Virus record (IMG/VR): IMGVR_UViG_3300044522_000924
Span: 1 to 36,230 of that record
Source of the DNA: a virus
Reading direction: 5' to 3' (one strand)
Length of the DNA stretch: 36,230 nt
Part shown: positions 29,171 through 36,230 of the stretch, piece by piece
Position numbering within the stretch: the first letter of the stretch is position 1
Layout: every line of letters begins with the position of its first letter
Position numbers and translations under genes: made by a program
The notes under the pieces: generated by a model
What the model was told of the DNA's origin: nothing
What the model saw: the letters and a program-made list of their open reading frames with translations, nothing else
The model's database searches: none

Positions 29171-31659
29171 ACGAGCACTGTTTGGGGGAGCTTGGGTTCT
29201 ATTTTTTTGACGAGGTCGAGGATGGATTGCACTATAGAATCAAGCGTGGCCTTTTGAGGTTGATTTGATGGGTTGGGACCTTGTTTCCCGGGGTCTCCAG
29301 AGGGGGGAGCTCCCATTCTTCGCGGGGCCTCGCCAGCCTCGCCAGCTTTGGATTCCCCAGGTTTAAGGTCAGCAAATCTGTCCAGCCCTTTTTTTGTTCT
29401 GTCTTGAAATTTTGAGAAATCCTTAAAGACACCTTCCTCGCGAGCGAGTCGCGAGAGCTCTAGTCGTTCCTTGTCAGACATGACGGGAGCACGATTTCCG
29501 TAATAATCACTCAAAATATCTGCTGCCGCCCGCCTATCGCGCCCCTCTCCGAATCCAGCGACAGAAGTACGAAGTTCGCGGGCCGCTATCTGTTCCCCAA
29601 CAAGCTCGGCCTCTTTGTATTTTCCCCTTGAGATTAGTCCTTCCGCTTTTTCCTGTAACTTCCCGCCTGGGTCAATGGACTCGGATTCTTGCCGAGTTTT
29701 AATTTTTTCCCCAATCTTTGTGGCGAGGGAGTTCTTGACGCGGTCGGCTTCGCGTGCGGCACGGGCCATTTCGTTTGCCATCTTTGTGGCCTCGCTTCCG
29801 CCCATGCCAGATTTGATGAGGTCTTGGATTGTGGCATTGAGGGCCTTTGCATTTTTGAGCGCCTCGGCTTGCTTTGTATCGCCATCGGCAATGGCGTTGG
29901 AGATGGCGATCTGGAGCTTGACCTCTTCGCGCTTGAGTGCTGCGGATTCTTTGAGCTTTTCCTGCCGAGCTTTTTCAGCGTTGGCAGCCCGCTCGTCTTC
30001 GGCGGTTTGATCTGTTGCCAGAGTTTCTTGGTTGGCCTTTTTTTCCTTAAATGCTTTTTGCGAAGCATCAACATCTTTGTTGATGCGATCCATCGCCTGC
30101 TTCTCCCATGCCTCATCGGCAGAAATAATGGCATCGGTGCCTTTTACGATCTCTTCCTGCTTTTGCGTGACGGTATCAAAAAGCGGCTTAACTCCTGCCA
30201 TGTTGGCCTTGAATGTCTCGGGGATATTGCCCATCGACTCGCTGGCTTTTTCGGCTGTGAGTTCAGCATGGATCGGGATGGCGTTCAGTGACGTCTGGAC
30301 TTCGCGGGCGGCGGTGTCGGCTTGGTAACGGAATGATTCGGCCATGCCGGACTTGCCGATGGCGTCCATAAATTCGGCCATGACAAGGTAGAGCTTTTCC
30401 GAAATATAGCCCGAAATCAGCCTGGCGAAATCTTGGAACAATGCCACAAGCGGACCGGACGAACTGAACTGCGACGCTATAAAATCGCCTGCCGTTTTAA
30501 ATGCGGCGACGATGTTAGTGTAAACGCTGTTTGCCGTCTCCATCGACTGCGTTTTGATCGCCTGCCACGCTAGTTTGAATCCGTCAGTGAAGTTTCCAGT
30601 TTTAAACGAATCCACGGCACTCTGGAACATTTTCATTCCCTCCCCGGCACCGACGAAAAAGGCGGCAAGATCTTGGCCGGCCTTGGCTGCGTCAAACATT
30701 GAGAGAGCCGTAGTCACGGCGTCGAGGGCGGGCTTGACCTTGTCAATGATGCCAGCGGCAAACTCGATGAATTTACCACCGACGACGACAAGGTTGTCGG
30801 AGATCCGGTCAAACTGCGACGATCCCGCTTTCATTATGTCTGGCAACGATCCGAGTTGATCCTTGGCCGTCTGAATCTCTCCATCGAAATTGGCGAATAC
30901 TTGGTTAAGTGCGCCACCGGATTTCCCAAAAATATCCATGGAGAGCGCGGCGCGCATGGCGGGATCTTCCACGCCTGCGATGGCCTTGCCGATGGTGCGA
31001 AGTTGCTCTTCGGGGGAGAGGGAGGCGATGGCTGAAAGGGAGAGGCCGAGCTTAGAAAAGGCAAATGCCGCCGCGCTGGTGCCGTCTCCGGCGTCCACGA
31101 TGGCTTTCTGCATTTTGTTGATGATCGGCCCGAGAGAATCCGCACCTACGCCTGAGTTTTGAAAGGCTCGCTCGAGGAGCAAGACTTTATCGACGGCGAT
31201 GCCGGTGCGGTCTGCGAGATCGTTAAGGCGTCCGCCCATGTCAAGTGCTGCGCCAAAGCTGGCGATGGTCTTGGTCGCGGCTGCGGTGGCGAGCTCGACG
31301 GCCATCATGCCGACCTTTACAGCGGCACCAGCGAGGGCGGCACCGGCGGCGATCTTCCCGAATCCGAGATCGCCTTTCTTGCCGGCATCTTCCGACTTGT
31401 CGCCCATGCCTTTAATGTCTTTGCCTAGACCGTCAACCTTCGGGGCGCTGTCAGCGGCCTCGGTGCCCATGGCTTTGAGCTTAGTCTCGAGTGCTTGAGT
31501 CTGCGTGATCTTCCTCATCGTCTGATCGAGTTCCTTAAAGGACATGTCGCCAGATTTTATCTTATCTTCGAGTCGAGTGATCTCTCCTTTGACAGCTTGC
31601 AGAGTGCTAGTTAATCCGGCGTCGGATGCGCCGATTTTGACTTCGAGGGTTTCGCTCAT
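29167..31659 (-). CDS. Tail tape measure protein
   Basis: This protein sets tail length and is released on infection. The product is 830 residues. The N-terminus is a coiled coil (LQAVKGEITRLEDKIKSGDM). Residues ~95-145 are hydrophobic (GKIAAGAALAGAAVKVGMMA and on), and a DRTGIAVDKVLLLERAFQNS segment matches the conserved phage tape-measure region. A long charged helical section (about 540-700) precedes a Pro-rich C-terminus (GAPPSGDPGKQGPNPSNQPQ). Its length predicts a siphovirus tail of roughly 120 nm by the usual 0.15 nm per residue rule. Confidence 0.93.
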   Translation of the reverse strand: MSETLEVKIGASDAGLTSTLQAVKGEITRLEDKIKSGDMSFKELDQTMRKITQTQALETKLKAMGTEAADSAPKVDGLGKDIKGMGDKSEDAGKKGDLGFGKIAAGAALAGAAVKVGMMAVELATAAATKTIASFGAALDMGGRLNDLADRTGIAVDKVLLLERAFQNSGVGADSLGPIINKMQKAIVDAGDGTSAAAFAFSKLGLSLSAIASLSPEEQLRTIGKAIAGVEDPAMRAALSMDIFGKSGGALNQVFANFDGEIQTAKDQLGSLPDIMKAGSSQFDRISDNLVVVGGKFIEFAAGIIDKVKPALDAVTTALSMFDAAKAGQDLAAFFVGAGEGMKMFQSAVDSFKTGNFTDGFKLAWQAIKTQSMETANSVYTNIVAAFKTAGDFIASQFSSSGPLVALFQDFARLISGYISEKLYLVMAEFMDAIGKSGMAESFRYQADTAAREVQTSLNAIPIHAELTAEKASESMGNIPETFKANMAGVKPLFDTVTQKQEEIVKGTDAIISADEAWEKQAMDRINKDVDASQKAFKEKKANQETLATDQTAEDERAANAEKARQEKLKESAALKREEVKLQIAISNAIADGDTKQAEALKNAKALNATIQDLIKSGMGGSEATKMANEMARAAREADRVKNSLATKIGEKIKTRQESESIDPGGKLQEKAEGLISRGKYKEAELVGEQIAARELRTSVAGFGEGRDRRAAADILSDYYGNRAPVMSDKERLELSRLAREEGVFKDFSKFQDRTKKGLDRFADLKPGESKAGEAGEAPRRMGAPPSGDPGKQGPNPSNQPQKATLDSIVQSILDLVKKIEPKLPQTVLV

Positions 31660-32273
31660 TTTGTGTAAAGGCCGGGATATTTTGAGGCGATGGTTTCGAT
31701 GCTTTTAAAAACACCTATTTCCATGTTTTTGCGGAAGAATTTCTCGCGTCCATTCATGGCCTTGCGGATGGCATCGAAGACCGAGGGCGAGTAGGTGCGA
31801 GAGTTGCGAAGGACGATGGCAAAGTCCGAGCCGTTGGATTCCTCGGTGGCTTTGCCGTCGCCCGGATAGTCGCCGTTTTTAGTAGTGGCAGATTCGACGT
31901 AGCCTGGTGCGCTAACTGAGAGGCCGATGCTTTGTGCAACTTGAATCCAACTTTTCTTAGCAAGACCACGAGAGGCTTTGCGGCGCTTGATGGAGGCGGC
32001 GATCTGAGCTTGCGCCATCGCCCACACGGCATCGGGCATCTTCCAAGACATTTTGTAGAGCTTGCCATTAAGTTTCCGCCTCGGTGCCGCTTTGGCGTTT
32101 TCCTCAATGAGCTTAACTTGAGCGGCAGCGGTATTCTTTGAAGCAGCTTCTAGAATCTTGGCCGCTTCGCTGCGGACCACTTCCTTGTAAGTCACGCCTG
32201 CGGCCTTTGCGATCTCATCAAACGCACGCATAAGGCCGAGGTTGGCGACTGACATGGAAAGGGATTGGCTCAT
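31656..32273 (-). CDS. Tail assembly-region protein
   Basis: The 205-residue product sits between tail chaperone T and the tape measure, and overlaps the latter by ATGA. It is basic and helical at the start (MSQSLSMSVANLGLMRAFDE, then IAKAAGVTYKEVVRSEAAKI), with RRKLNGKLYKMSWKM and a C-terminal NGREKFFRKNMEIGVFK. No family was recognised by eye. A TTTGACA word overlaps the upstream gene's stop codon 21 bases before the ATG. A role in tail tip or tape-measure folding is inferred from position alone. Confidence 0.72.
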   Translation of the reverse strand: MSQSLSMSVANLGLMRAFDEIAKAAGVTYKEVVRSEAAKILEAASKNTAAAQVKLIEENAKAAPRRKLNGKLYKMSWKMPDAVWAMAQAQIAASIKRRKASRGLAKKSWIQVAQSIGLSVSAPGYVESATTKNGDYPGDGKATEESNGSDFAIVLRNSRTYSPSVFDAIRKAMNGREKFFRKNMEIGVFKSIETIASKYPGLYTK

Positions 32274-32296
32274 AGTTTCTTAATCAACGCGCCCTG

Positions 32297-32940
32297 TCAA
32301 AATGCCTTTAGTTTATCGAAGACGGCCTCGATCTCATCGAGGGCGTCCACCTTAGAAGTGGCGATGTCGTTCGAGTAAATGCGCGGAATGTCCTTCGCAA
32401 AACAATCGGCATCGAGTATCTGAAGCCCAGCGGCGAGTGGGATCTCGTTCATTATGTCGTTGAAGCTCCAACCGGTCAGCGTTGCGAGGCGGTAAACGTA
32501 GGAAGAAATCCAGTTGGGGCTGGCTACTTTCCCAGGCTGTTCCCTCCGGAGGATGGGTGTTTCGCTTCGCTCTTTGCGGCAAGATAAATCGAGATGCCTT
32601 CGGACATGGCGTCGGAGTATGGGGCCATGTCGAGGTGGTGCTCGAGGTTCTCATCGAGCCAATCATCCACGGCGGTCCAGAAAAGGAGCTCGTTATTGAC
32701 GACCGCTTGAATCTTATCTTTCGGCTCGGAGTGCAAAAAGACATACCCGGCTGTGCGCTGGAGTGGGTCGCCCTTGTCGTCGTTAAAAATGCCGCGACGC
32801 ATGATCTGCGAGAATGAGGTGGGCGTGATCGGACGGAGTGTGATCTTGGCGACTTGCACGGGGCCATCGGTGAGGCCTCGCTCGCGGAGGACTTCGTCGT
32901 CGGTTTCTAGTTCGTTGGTTTTTTGGTTTTTGTTTTTCAT
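32297..32940 (-). CDS. Tail assembly chaperone GT (programmed -1 frameshift product)
   Basis: Shifting back one base on GGGAAAG (zero frame G GGA AAG) lets the ribosome read on as VASPNWISSYVYRLATLTGW, then SFNDIMNEIPLAAGLQILDA, to a stop at 32297. The total is about 214 residues (138 G residues plus 76). The T part has no usable start of its own at its beginning, which supports translation only as a fusion. In lambda GT links the tape measure to tail tube subunits. The reading frame and site are seen directly; the frameshift rate is not. Confidence 0.85.
32524..32940 (-). CDS. Tail assembly chaperone G
   Basis: The 138-residue product overlaps the upstream stop by ATGA. The position before the tape measure, acidic helical character and the frameshift site at its end mark it as the functional match of lambda gpG. 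It contains LRPITPTSFSQIMRRGIFND (about 36-55) and AVVNNELLFWTAVDDWLDEN. It ends GNSLGK-stop at 32524. Most ribosomes stop here; a minority shift to the T frame at GGGAAAG (32533-32527). Confidence 0.85.
   Translation of the reverse strand: MKNKNQKTNELETDDEVLRERGLTDGPVQVAKITLRPITPTSFSQIMRRGIFNDDKGDPLQRTAGYVFLHSEPKDKIQAVVNNELLFWTAVDDWLDENLEHHLDMAPYSDAMSEGISIYLAAKSEAKHPSSGGNSLGK
32527..32547 (-). promoter_or_regulatory. -1 frameshift signal: GGGAAAG with upstream GGAGGG
   Basis: The slippery heptamer X-XXY-YYZ is GGGAAAG at 32533-32527, identical to the one in lambda G-T. A Shine-Dalgarno-like GGAGGG lies at 32547-32542, 8 bases upstream. Such an internal sequence stimulates -1 shifting in E. 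coli dnaX. The zero-frame stop TAG follows the heptamer at once. CTGG/CCAG flanking arms could form a small hairpin. Confidence 0.85.
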
Positions 32941-33341
32941 GAATTTCTGGCAAAGCGCGCCCGTTCTTCGGGCGTGGCGTTTTCGCTGATGGAAATGGTG
33001 CGGCCATTCCTCTCGATGATGACTTGGCGCGGGGTGGATTTGATGACGCCGACGAGCTCGTCGCGGTTGGCTAGAGCGGCGCGCATGTAGGCAACGGGAT
33101 GCTCAGGGTTCTTCTCCGCGAAGGAGTCGGCTTCGGTAGTCATCCATCGTGAAATCTGTTCGGCTTGCTCGCCTGTCTCGGGGTGCTGGGCTTGAAACCA
33201 AAAGACCGTGCTCTCTTGGCCGGATGGGCGAAGGACACGGGTGACGGGTGCAGTCTCGTTTTCAAACTGGAAGCCCATCGCTGTGAGCGCGGCGGCGACC
33301 TTGAGGTTCTGCGTGCTAAAAAGCTGGATTATCTGGGACAT
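32937..33341 (-). CDS. Hypothetical tail-module protein
   Basis: The 134-residue product lies between tail tube and chaperone G. It begins MSQIIQLFSTQNLKVAAALT, then AMGFQFENETAPVTRV, with a mixed beta/alpha pattern, and ends in a helix (NATPEERARFARNS). No family was recognised. A tail-completion or tube-chaperone role is inferred from location. A GC-rich hairpin pair separates it from the tube gene. Confidence 0.7.
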   Translation of the reverse strand: MSQIIQLFSTQNLKVAAALTAMGFQFENETAPVTRVLRPSGQESTVFWFQAQHPETGEQAEQISRWMTTEADSFAEKNPEHPVAYMRAALANRDELVGVIKSTPRQVIIERNGRTISISENATPEERARFARNS

Positions 33342-33352
33342 TATTTCTGGTG

Positions 33353-33411
33353 GGGCGCGGCCCCTGCGAGCGCATGGGGAGCGGGCGAGTGGCCCTGCTC
33401 CCCTAGTGCGC
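33353..33411 (-). repeat. Hairpins between tail tube and next tail gene
   Basis: On the minus strand GCGCACTAGGGGAGC (33411-33397) pairs with GCTCCCCATGCGC (33382-33370), leaving two unpaired bases and one mismatch. It is followed by a second small stem GGGGC/GCCCC (33366-33354). No T-run follows. The likely effect is RNA stability or partial attenuation that keeps tube protein more abundant than chaperones. Confidence 0.5.
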
Positions 33412-33423
33412 GGGGTTGGCGAC

Positions 33424-33786
33424 CTATTCGGCCATGGTCACGGGGTAATGTTTCGCCGTGAGCGAAAAGCTCTCGAATTGCTCGGCGGCAAATTTGGTGT
33501 CGATTTTTGTGATAATCGTGGTCCCCCCTGAAGCGATGCCGGGGATAGTCAGGGTGAGAGCGCCGCCAACTGTCTCCGTGAACGAGCCAGTCTTCAGGCC
33601 TTCGATGGAGATATCTTGGACCGGCTCGCCTACGGCAACGGCGACCACACTTCCTTGGTCATCTTTGACCTCGGTGAGGGATGCAGAATCCGAGACGTTT
33701 AAAGATTTGACGATGAGTCCGGCAACGGTAGGCGTGCCATAAGTGGCGGTGGAAACTGCTGCGGAGCGATAGATTGATGCGGCCAT
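33424..33786 (-). CDS. Major tail (tube) protein
   Basis: The 120-residue product is mostly beta (VAGLIVKSLNVSDSASLTEV, then KDDQGSVVAVAVGEPVQDIS, and GALTLTIPGIASGGTTIITK). That suits a tail-tube subunit: short beta-sandwich with a long loop. It is between the terminator-like protein and the chaperones, as in most siphoviruses. The family was judged by fold pattern and synteny. A hairpin follows the gene, as for abundant products. Confidence 0.78.
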   Translation of the reverse strand: MAASIYRSAAVSTATYGTPTVAGLIVKSLNVSDSASLTEVKDDQGSVVAVAVGEPVQDISIEGLKTGSFTETVGGALTLTIPGIASGGTTIITKIDTKFAAEQFESFSLTAKHYPVTMAE

Positions 33787-33827
33787 GGTGGTGATTGGTG
33801 GGTTGAGGTTTCACCAATTCGCCCGTG

Positions 33828-34229
33828 TCAAATTTCGATGACGGCGAGGGAGAGATCCGCTGTCGTGGTGAATCGTTCGCTGCCGATGGAATCGCCGAAT
33901 GAATTGAGGTCGGCACCGGCCAGAATGAGGCCCGAGGGGAGGAAGGAGACGAGGCCAGCGATGGTGAGGAGGGAGGATTTCACGGCACCGGAGATGCCTT
34001 GGTGCGCGGCGAGCGAGTCTTCGATGACGGCGGGGGTGCTGACGATGAGCTGGGCGCGGACCTTGTAGTGCTTGAGGGCGAGCGTGTCGGTGTTTTCGCA
34101 GGACACAAAAACCACCGTCTGGTCGGCGGGGATCGTCTCGGCGCTTTGTCCGGTCAAGATAGTGAGGTCGGCAAGGTCGGGATCGGCGAGGAGCCAATCG
34201 CGGATGGCGAGTTCGAGGGCTGCGTTCAT
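33828..34229 (-). CDS. Tail completion / terminator-like protein
   Basis: The start ATG 34229 overlaps the preceding stop (ATGA); the frame extends to 34694 but that part crosses the neighbouring gene and the capsid terminator. The 134-residue product shows alternating helix and strand (ALELAIRDWLLADPDLADLT, TVVFVSCENTDTLALKHYKV, RAQLIVSTPAVIEDSLAAHQ) like lambda gpU/Z-type completion proteins. The assignment depends on synteny and fold pattern and not on a clear motif. Confidence 0.72.
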   Translation of the reverse strand: MNAALELAIRDWLLADPDLADLTILTGQSAETIPADQTVVFVSCENTDTLALKHYKVRAQLIVSTPAVIEDSLAAHQGISGAVKSSLLTIAGLVSFLPSGLILAGADLNSFGDSIGSERFTTTADLSLAVIEI

Positions 34230-34555
34230 AAGGAGGAGCCGGGCGCGATGGTGGCGACGTATTCGCCTGGGGTGGTGACGACTTCCTTGAGGGTCTGGAT
34301 CGTGTAGGCCTTGCCGCCGATGAGGATCTGCTCGCCACGGCGCGGCGGGGTGGCGAGGGACGTGGCCAAAAATCGGCAAGTGAACTCTCCGCCCTGGCGA
34401 AGTCCGCCGGTCTCGAGATCGAGGCCGATGGCGATGGGCGAGAGCACGACGCGGAGGGGCTGGCTGCGGAAGGTGGCCGTGGTGCCAAGGGCGGAGTTCC
34501 GCAGCGCGGCGGCGGAGAGAGTGAAGGTGCGGATCGCGTCGGGCGACATACCCAT
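34226..34555 (-). CDS. Head-tail connector / stopper-like protein
   Basis: The 109-residue frame from ATG 34555; a second ATG at 34549 lies 13 bases after a TTTGACA word and may be the true start (107 residues). Beta-rich sequence (TFRSQPLRVVLSPIAIGLDL, GEFTCRFLATSL, GEQILIGGKAYTIQTLKEVV) is typical of small head-completion proteins of the FII/gp16 type. It is the first gene after the capsid terminator and overlaps the next gene (ATGA). Confidence 0.72.
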   Translation of the reverse strand: MGMSPDAIRTFTLSAAALRNSALGTTATFRSQPLRVVLSPIAIGLDLETGGLRQGGEFTCRFLATSLATPPRRGEQILIGGKAYTIQTLKEVVTTPGEYVATIAPGSSL

Positions 34556-34565
34556 GCTGCTGTGT

Positions 34566-34607
34566 CAAAAAGAAAAGCCCGGCAGGGAAAGGCTCCTGCC
34601 GGGCTTT
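34566..34607 (-). terminator. Strong rho-independent terminator after the major capsid gene
   Basis: Reading the minus strand, arms AAAGCCCGGCAGG (34607-34595) and CCTGCCGGGCTTT (34586-34574) pair perfectly over 13 bases with an 8-base loop. They are followed by TCTTTTT (34573-34567). It lies 32 bases after the capsid stop. Partial termination here would make capsid RNA more abundant than tail RNA. Confidence 0.88.
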
Positions 34608-34638
34608 GCGGGTTGGGCGCTGTGAGGCGCGAGGAAGA

Positions 34639-35490
34639 CTACGCTGCTGGCACGATGAGGGCCATCGTTCCGCCTGTGATGCCTTTGGCAGCACCGAACA
34701 TCACTTCCAAGGAAGCGATGATCGAGCGGGTGCTCTTGTCGCTGTAGACGTTGTAAGCGATGGTGAGGCCGATCTGATCAAGGGTCACGCTGTCGGAGAC
34801 CATGTAATCGTTATCGGCAAGTGCTGGCACGGCGGAGGCCATGACGAGCGCTTCGGGAGCGCAAGCGAAACCAGCGAGGTTGGCTTGGCCGCCGAATGAG
34901 GAGGCGTAATGCACACCATTCTCGAAACCATAAGCGCCTTCGCTGAGGCTGAGGTTTGTTGTGTTCGTTGGGATGAGGGAAGAGTAAATGACGGGATTCA
35001 CTACGAGGCCTTTGCGTGCGCTCTTCGATACTGCTGCCCAGAGGTCAGGAAGATCGCCGCTCGATGCGTTGATGCTGCCTGCCGCTGTGGTGACGGTCGC
35101 TGCGCCGAAATTGGCAACGGTGATAGGAGCGGTAACGAGCGCCCAGATTTTGTCTGCCATCGCGTCCAAGTTGATTTGGATGAGGCGGTCCAAGCGGTGG
35201 GCGCTTTGGAGGTCGCTGTATGCCAAACCGAAGGGCTGGTAGATGTGATCGAGAACGACCGAGGCTTTGCCGACGGTCGTGCCGCCGATGCTGTTGAAAA
35301 CACTTGGATTGACCTCTGTGCTCGCTGTCGCGCTAGCGATAGGAACGTGGACGGTATCTTTGGGTTTCTTCACGTCGGACGAGAAGTCGGACGCGAACAA
35401 GTTAAGAGCCGTGAGGCGCTTGCTGAGGATTGTTTTTGTCTGTGCGGCGATGGAGTCCGCAACCAGAGCGCTATCGAATGAATTTGCCAT
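34639..35490 (-). CDS. Major capsid protein
   Basis: The 283-residue product lies directly after the protease/scaffold gene, and a strong terminator follows, as expected for the most abundant structural protein. It contains DTVHVPIASATASTEVNPSV (about 46-65), SFGGQANLAGFACAPEALVM (about 195-214) and a C-terminal DKSTRSIIASLEVMFGAAKG segment, as in phage coat proteins with the HK97-type fold. Thr, Ala and Ser are abundant. The start ATG 35490 is the first in frame with no Shine-Dalgarno motif in view. Confidence 0.92.
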   Translation of the reverse strand: MANSFDSALVADSIAAQTKTILSKRLTALNLFASDFSSDVKKPKDTVHVPIASATASTEVNPSVFNSIGGTTVGKASVVLDHIYQPFGLAYSDLQSAHRLDRLIQINLDAMADKIWALVTAPITVANFGAATVTTAAGSINASSGDLPDLWAAVSKSARKGLVVNPVIYSSLIPTNTTNLSLSEGAYGFENGVHYASSFGGQANLAGFACAPEALVMASAVPALADNDYMVSDSVTLDQIGLTIAYNVYSDKSTRSIIASLEVMFGAAKGITGGTMALIVPAA

Positions 35491-35537
35491 AATGGGTGAT
35501 GTGGTTGTGTTGGGTTGTTGGTTGGGTTCTCCTCGGC

Positions 35538-36230
35538 TTATGCCTTGGAAATCTTTTGGCGGGCTTGCCAGATGAGAGCTTTGTGCTTCTCAAAAAGGGC
35601 GGATGCGGCCTTGCGGTCGCCGGACTCTACGGCGGCGAGATACTCGGCGACGGGGTCGAGGGCTTCCGGTGCCGCATTTTCGATGATCGGAACGACGCGG
35701 GCGGCGGAGAGGCCGAGGCTACGCTCGAGGCGGGCGAGGTCTTGGCTGACGGTGTCGAACTTCGCTTTATAAGCGGAGGATTCGGCTAGGGCGCTGTCGA
35801 GCTTCGCTGAGAGTTCGTTGTATTTCGCAAGGATCGAATCGGCGATGTTTGCCTTGGCTTGCGGTTCGTCCACGATGATCTCCTCGGCGACCGGTTGCTC
35901 TGCCTCTACGGTTGGAGTTGGTTCGGAGGATTCGACCTCGAGGATGGGCTCGGCGGCGATGGACTCGCTGACTACGGTTCCAGCTTCAGGAACTTCGATC
36001 TCTGCTTTTTGGCTCATGCCCTTTGCGAAGTTGTCAAATCTGGCACGGAGATTTTCGGGGGTGGCTGTTGCGGCTGCTGCGACTCCCTCTTCGATGGCGT
36101 CGGCAAATCCGAGGGCGACGGCATCCACGGCGTCGAGCCATGTTTCTTTGTCCATCATGTCTTGGATCTCGGTTTCTCCGAGGCCTGTCTTGCGGACGTA
36201 GGCGTTGCGGAGATTGACCTTGAGCATGTC
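35538..36230 (-). CDS. ClpP-like protease C-terminal part plus scaffold-like tail (same gene as 1-400)
   Basis: This is the continuation of the protease gene cut by the window ends. The first ~50 residues (YVRKTGLGETEIQDMMDKET, then WLDAVDAVALGFADAIEEG) are the typical ClpP alpha-helical end. After a linker the last ~160 residues are rich in Glu, Ala, Lys and Ser, with a predicted helical, coiled-coil-like stretch (about residues 105-170 of this piece). That suits a scaffolding domain fused to the protease, as lambda Nu3 is nested in C. An in-frame ATG at 36017-36015 (MSQKAEIEVPEAG) could start a separate scaffold of about 159 residues. It has a GA-rich AAAGGG before it, but only one base from the ATG, so independent initiation is uncertain. 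The TTTGACA word seen at other late-gene starts lies at 36038-36032, just upstream. The stop at 35538 is followed by the capsid gene. Confidence 0.9.
   Translation of the reverse strand, partial: DMLKVNLRNAYVRKTGLGETEIQDMMDKETWLDAVDAVALGFADAIEEGVAAAATATPENLRARFDNFAKGMSQKAEIEVPEAGTVVSESIAAEPILEVESSEPTPTVEAEQPVAEEIIVDEPQAKANIADSILAKYNELSAKLDSALAESSAYKAKFDTVSQDLARLERSLGLSAARVVPIIENAAPEALDPVAEYLAAVESGDRKAASALFEKHKALIWQARQKISKA

Noticed and set aside
32352-32867. 171-residue frame overlapping chaperone G
   Set aside because: It is the third frame across the G-T region with random, Arg-rich composition; the -1 frame gives the sensible T extension.

Overview
This window looks like the complete genome of a temperate, long-tailed (siphovirus-type) phage, opened inside one gene. 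The first 13 bases (1-13) equal the last 13 (36218-36230). Joining the ends there restores one unbroken ClpP-like capsid protease frame (400 down to 1, then on through the far end to 35538), so the molecule is probably a circle of about 36,217 bp. It also carries an intact-looking attP beside an integrase, so it is an excised or circularised phage, not a prophage with host flanks. The host is not certain. The DNA is GC-rich, and a lipobox protein in the lysis cassette points to a Gram-negative host. A dispersed-repeat-like tail on one gene recalls intergenic repeats of Verrucomicrobiota/PVC-type genomes, but that link is a weak inference.

Almost everything is on the minus strand and reads from high to low coordinates. 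Starting at the control region (16057-16219): a ribbon-helix-helix (RHH) regulator, an excisionase-like HTH protein and four very small proteins; then a replication/recombination block (ssDNA-binding protein, RecB/Cas4-like nuclease, zinc ribbon, HNH endonuclease, family A DNA polymerase, primase-like protein, RecA-fold helicase, a short nuclease-like protein, RuvC-like resolvase); four unknown or regulatory genes (8195-6549); DNA packaging (terminase small subunit, PLD-like protein, ParB-methyltransferase fusion, lambda gpA-type large terminase); the head (connector-position protein, portal, protease/scaffold, major capsid, terminator). Across the contig ends follow tail completion, tail tube, tail chaperones G and GT made by a programmed frameshift, tape measure, a large tail-tip protein, and a host-recognition region with several fibre-like genes (26484-19000). 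The lysis cassette (18998-17826), attP and integrase close the circle.

The only convincing plus-strand gene (16220-16489) is a second RHH protein, divergent from the first. The intergenic region between them holds two near-identical copies (16 of 18 bases) of an operator-like sequence, each lying over a possible -10 element of one of the two genes. I read this as the lysis-lysogeny switch, built from two related RHH proteins in place of a cI/cro pair. It is the most interesting feature here.

Other notable points are a lambda-type GGGAAAG -1 slippery site with an upstream Shine-Dalgarno-like stimulator, attP made of the 3' half of a tRNA-Thr(CGT) flanked by phased GTTGCG repeats, a sulfotransferase-like/zinc-ribbon chimera in the host-range region, a PLD-like protein in the packaging cluster, a G15 tract between convergent genes, and a recurring TTTGACA word at late-gene boundaries. 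AT-rich islands (about 4140-4610, 12830-13250, 20200-20900 and 24950-26150) mark mosaic exchange.
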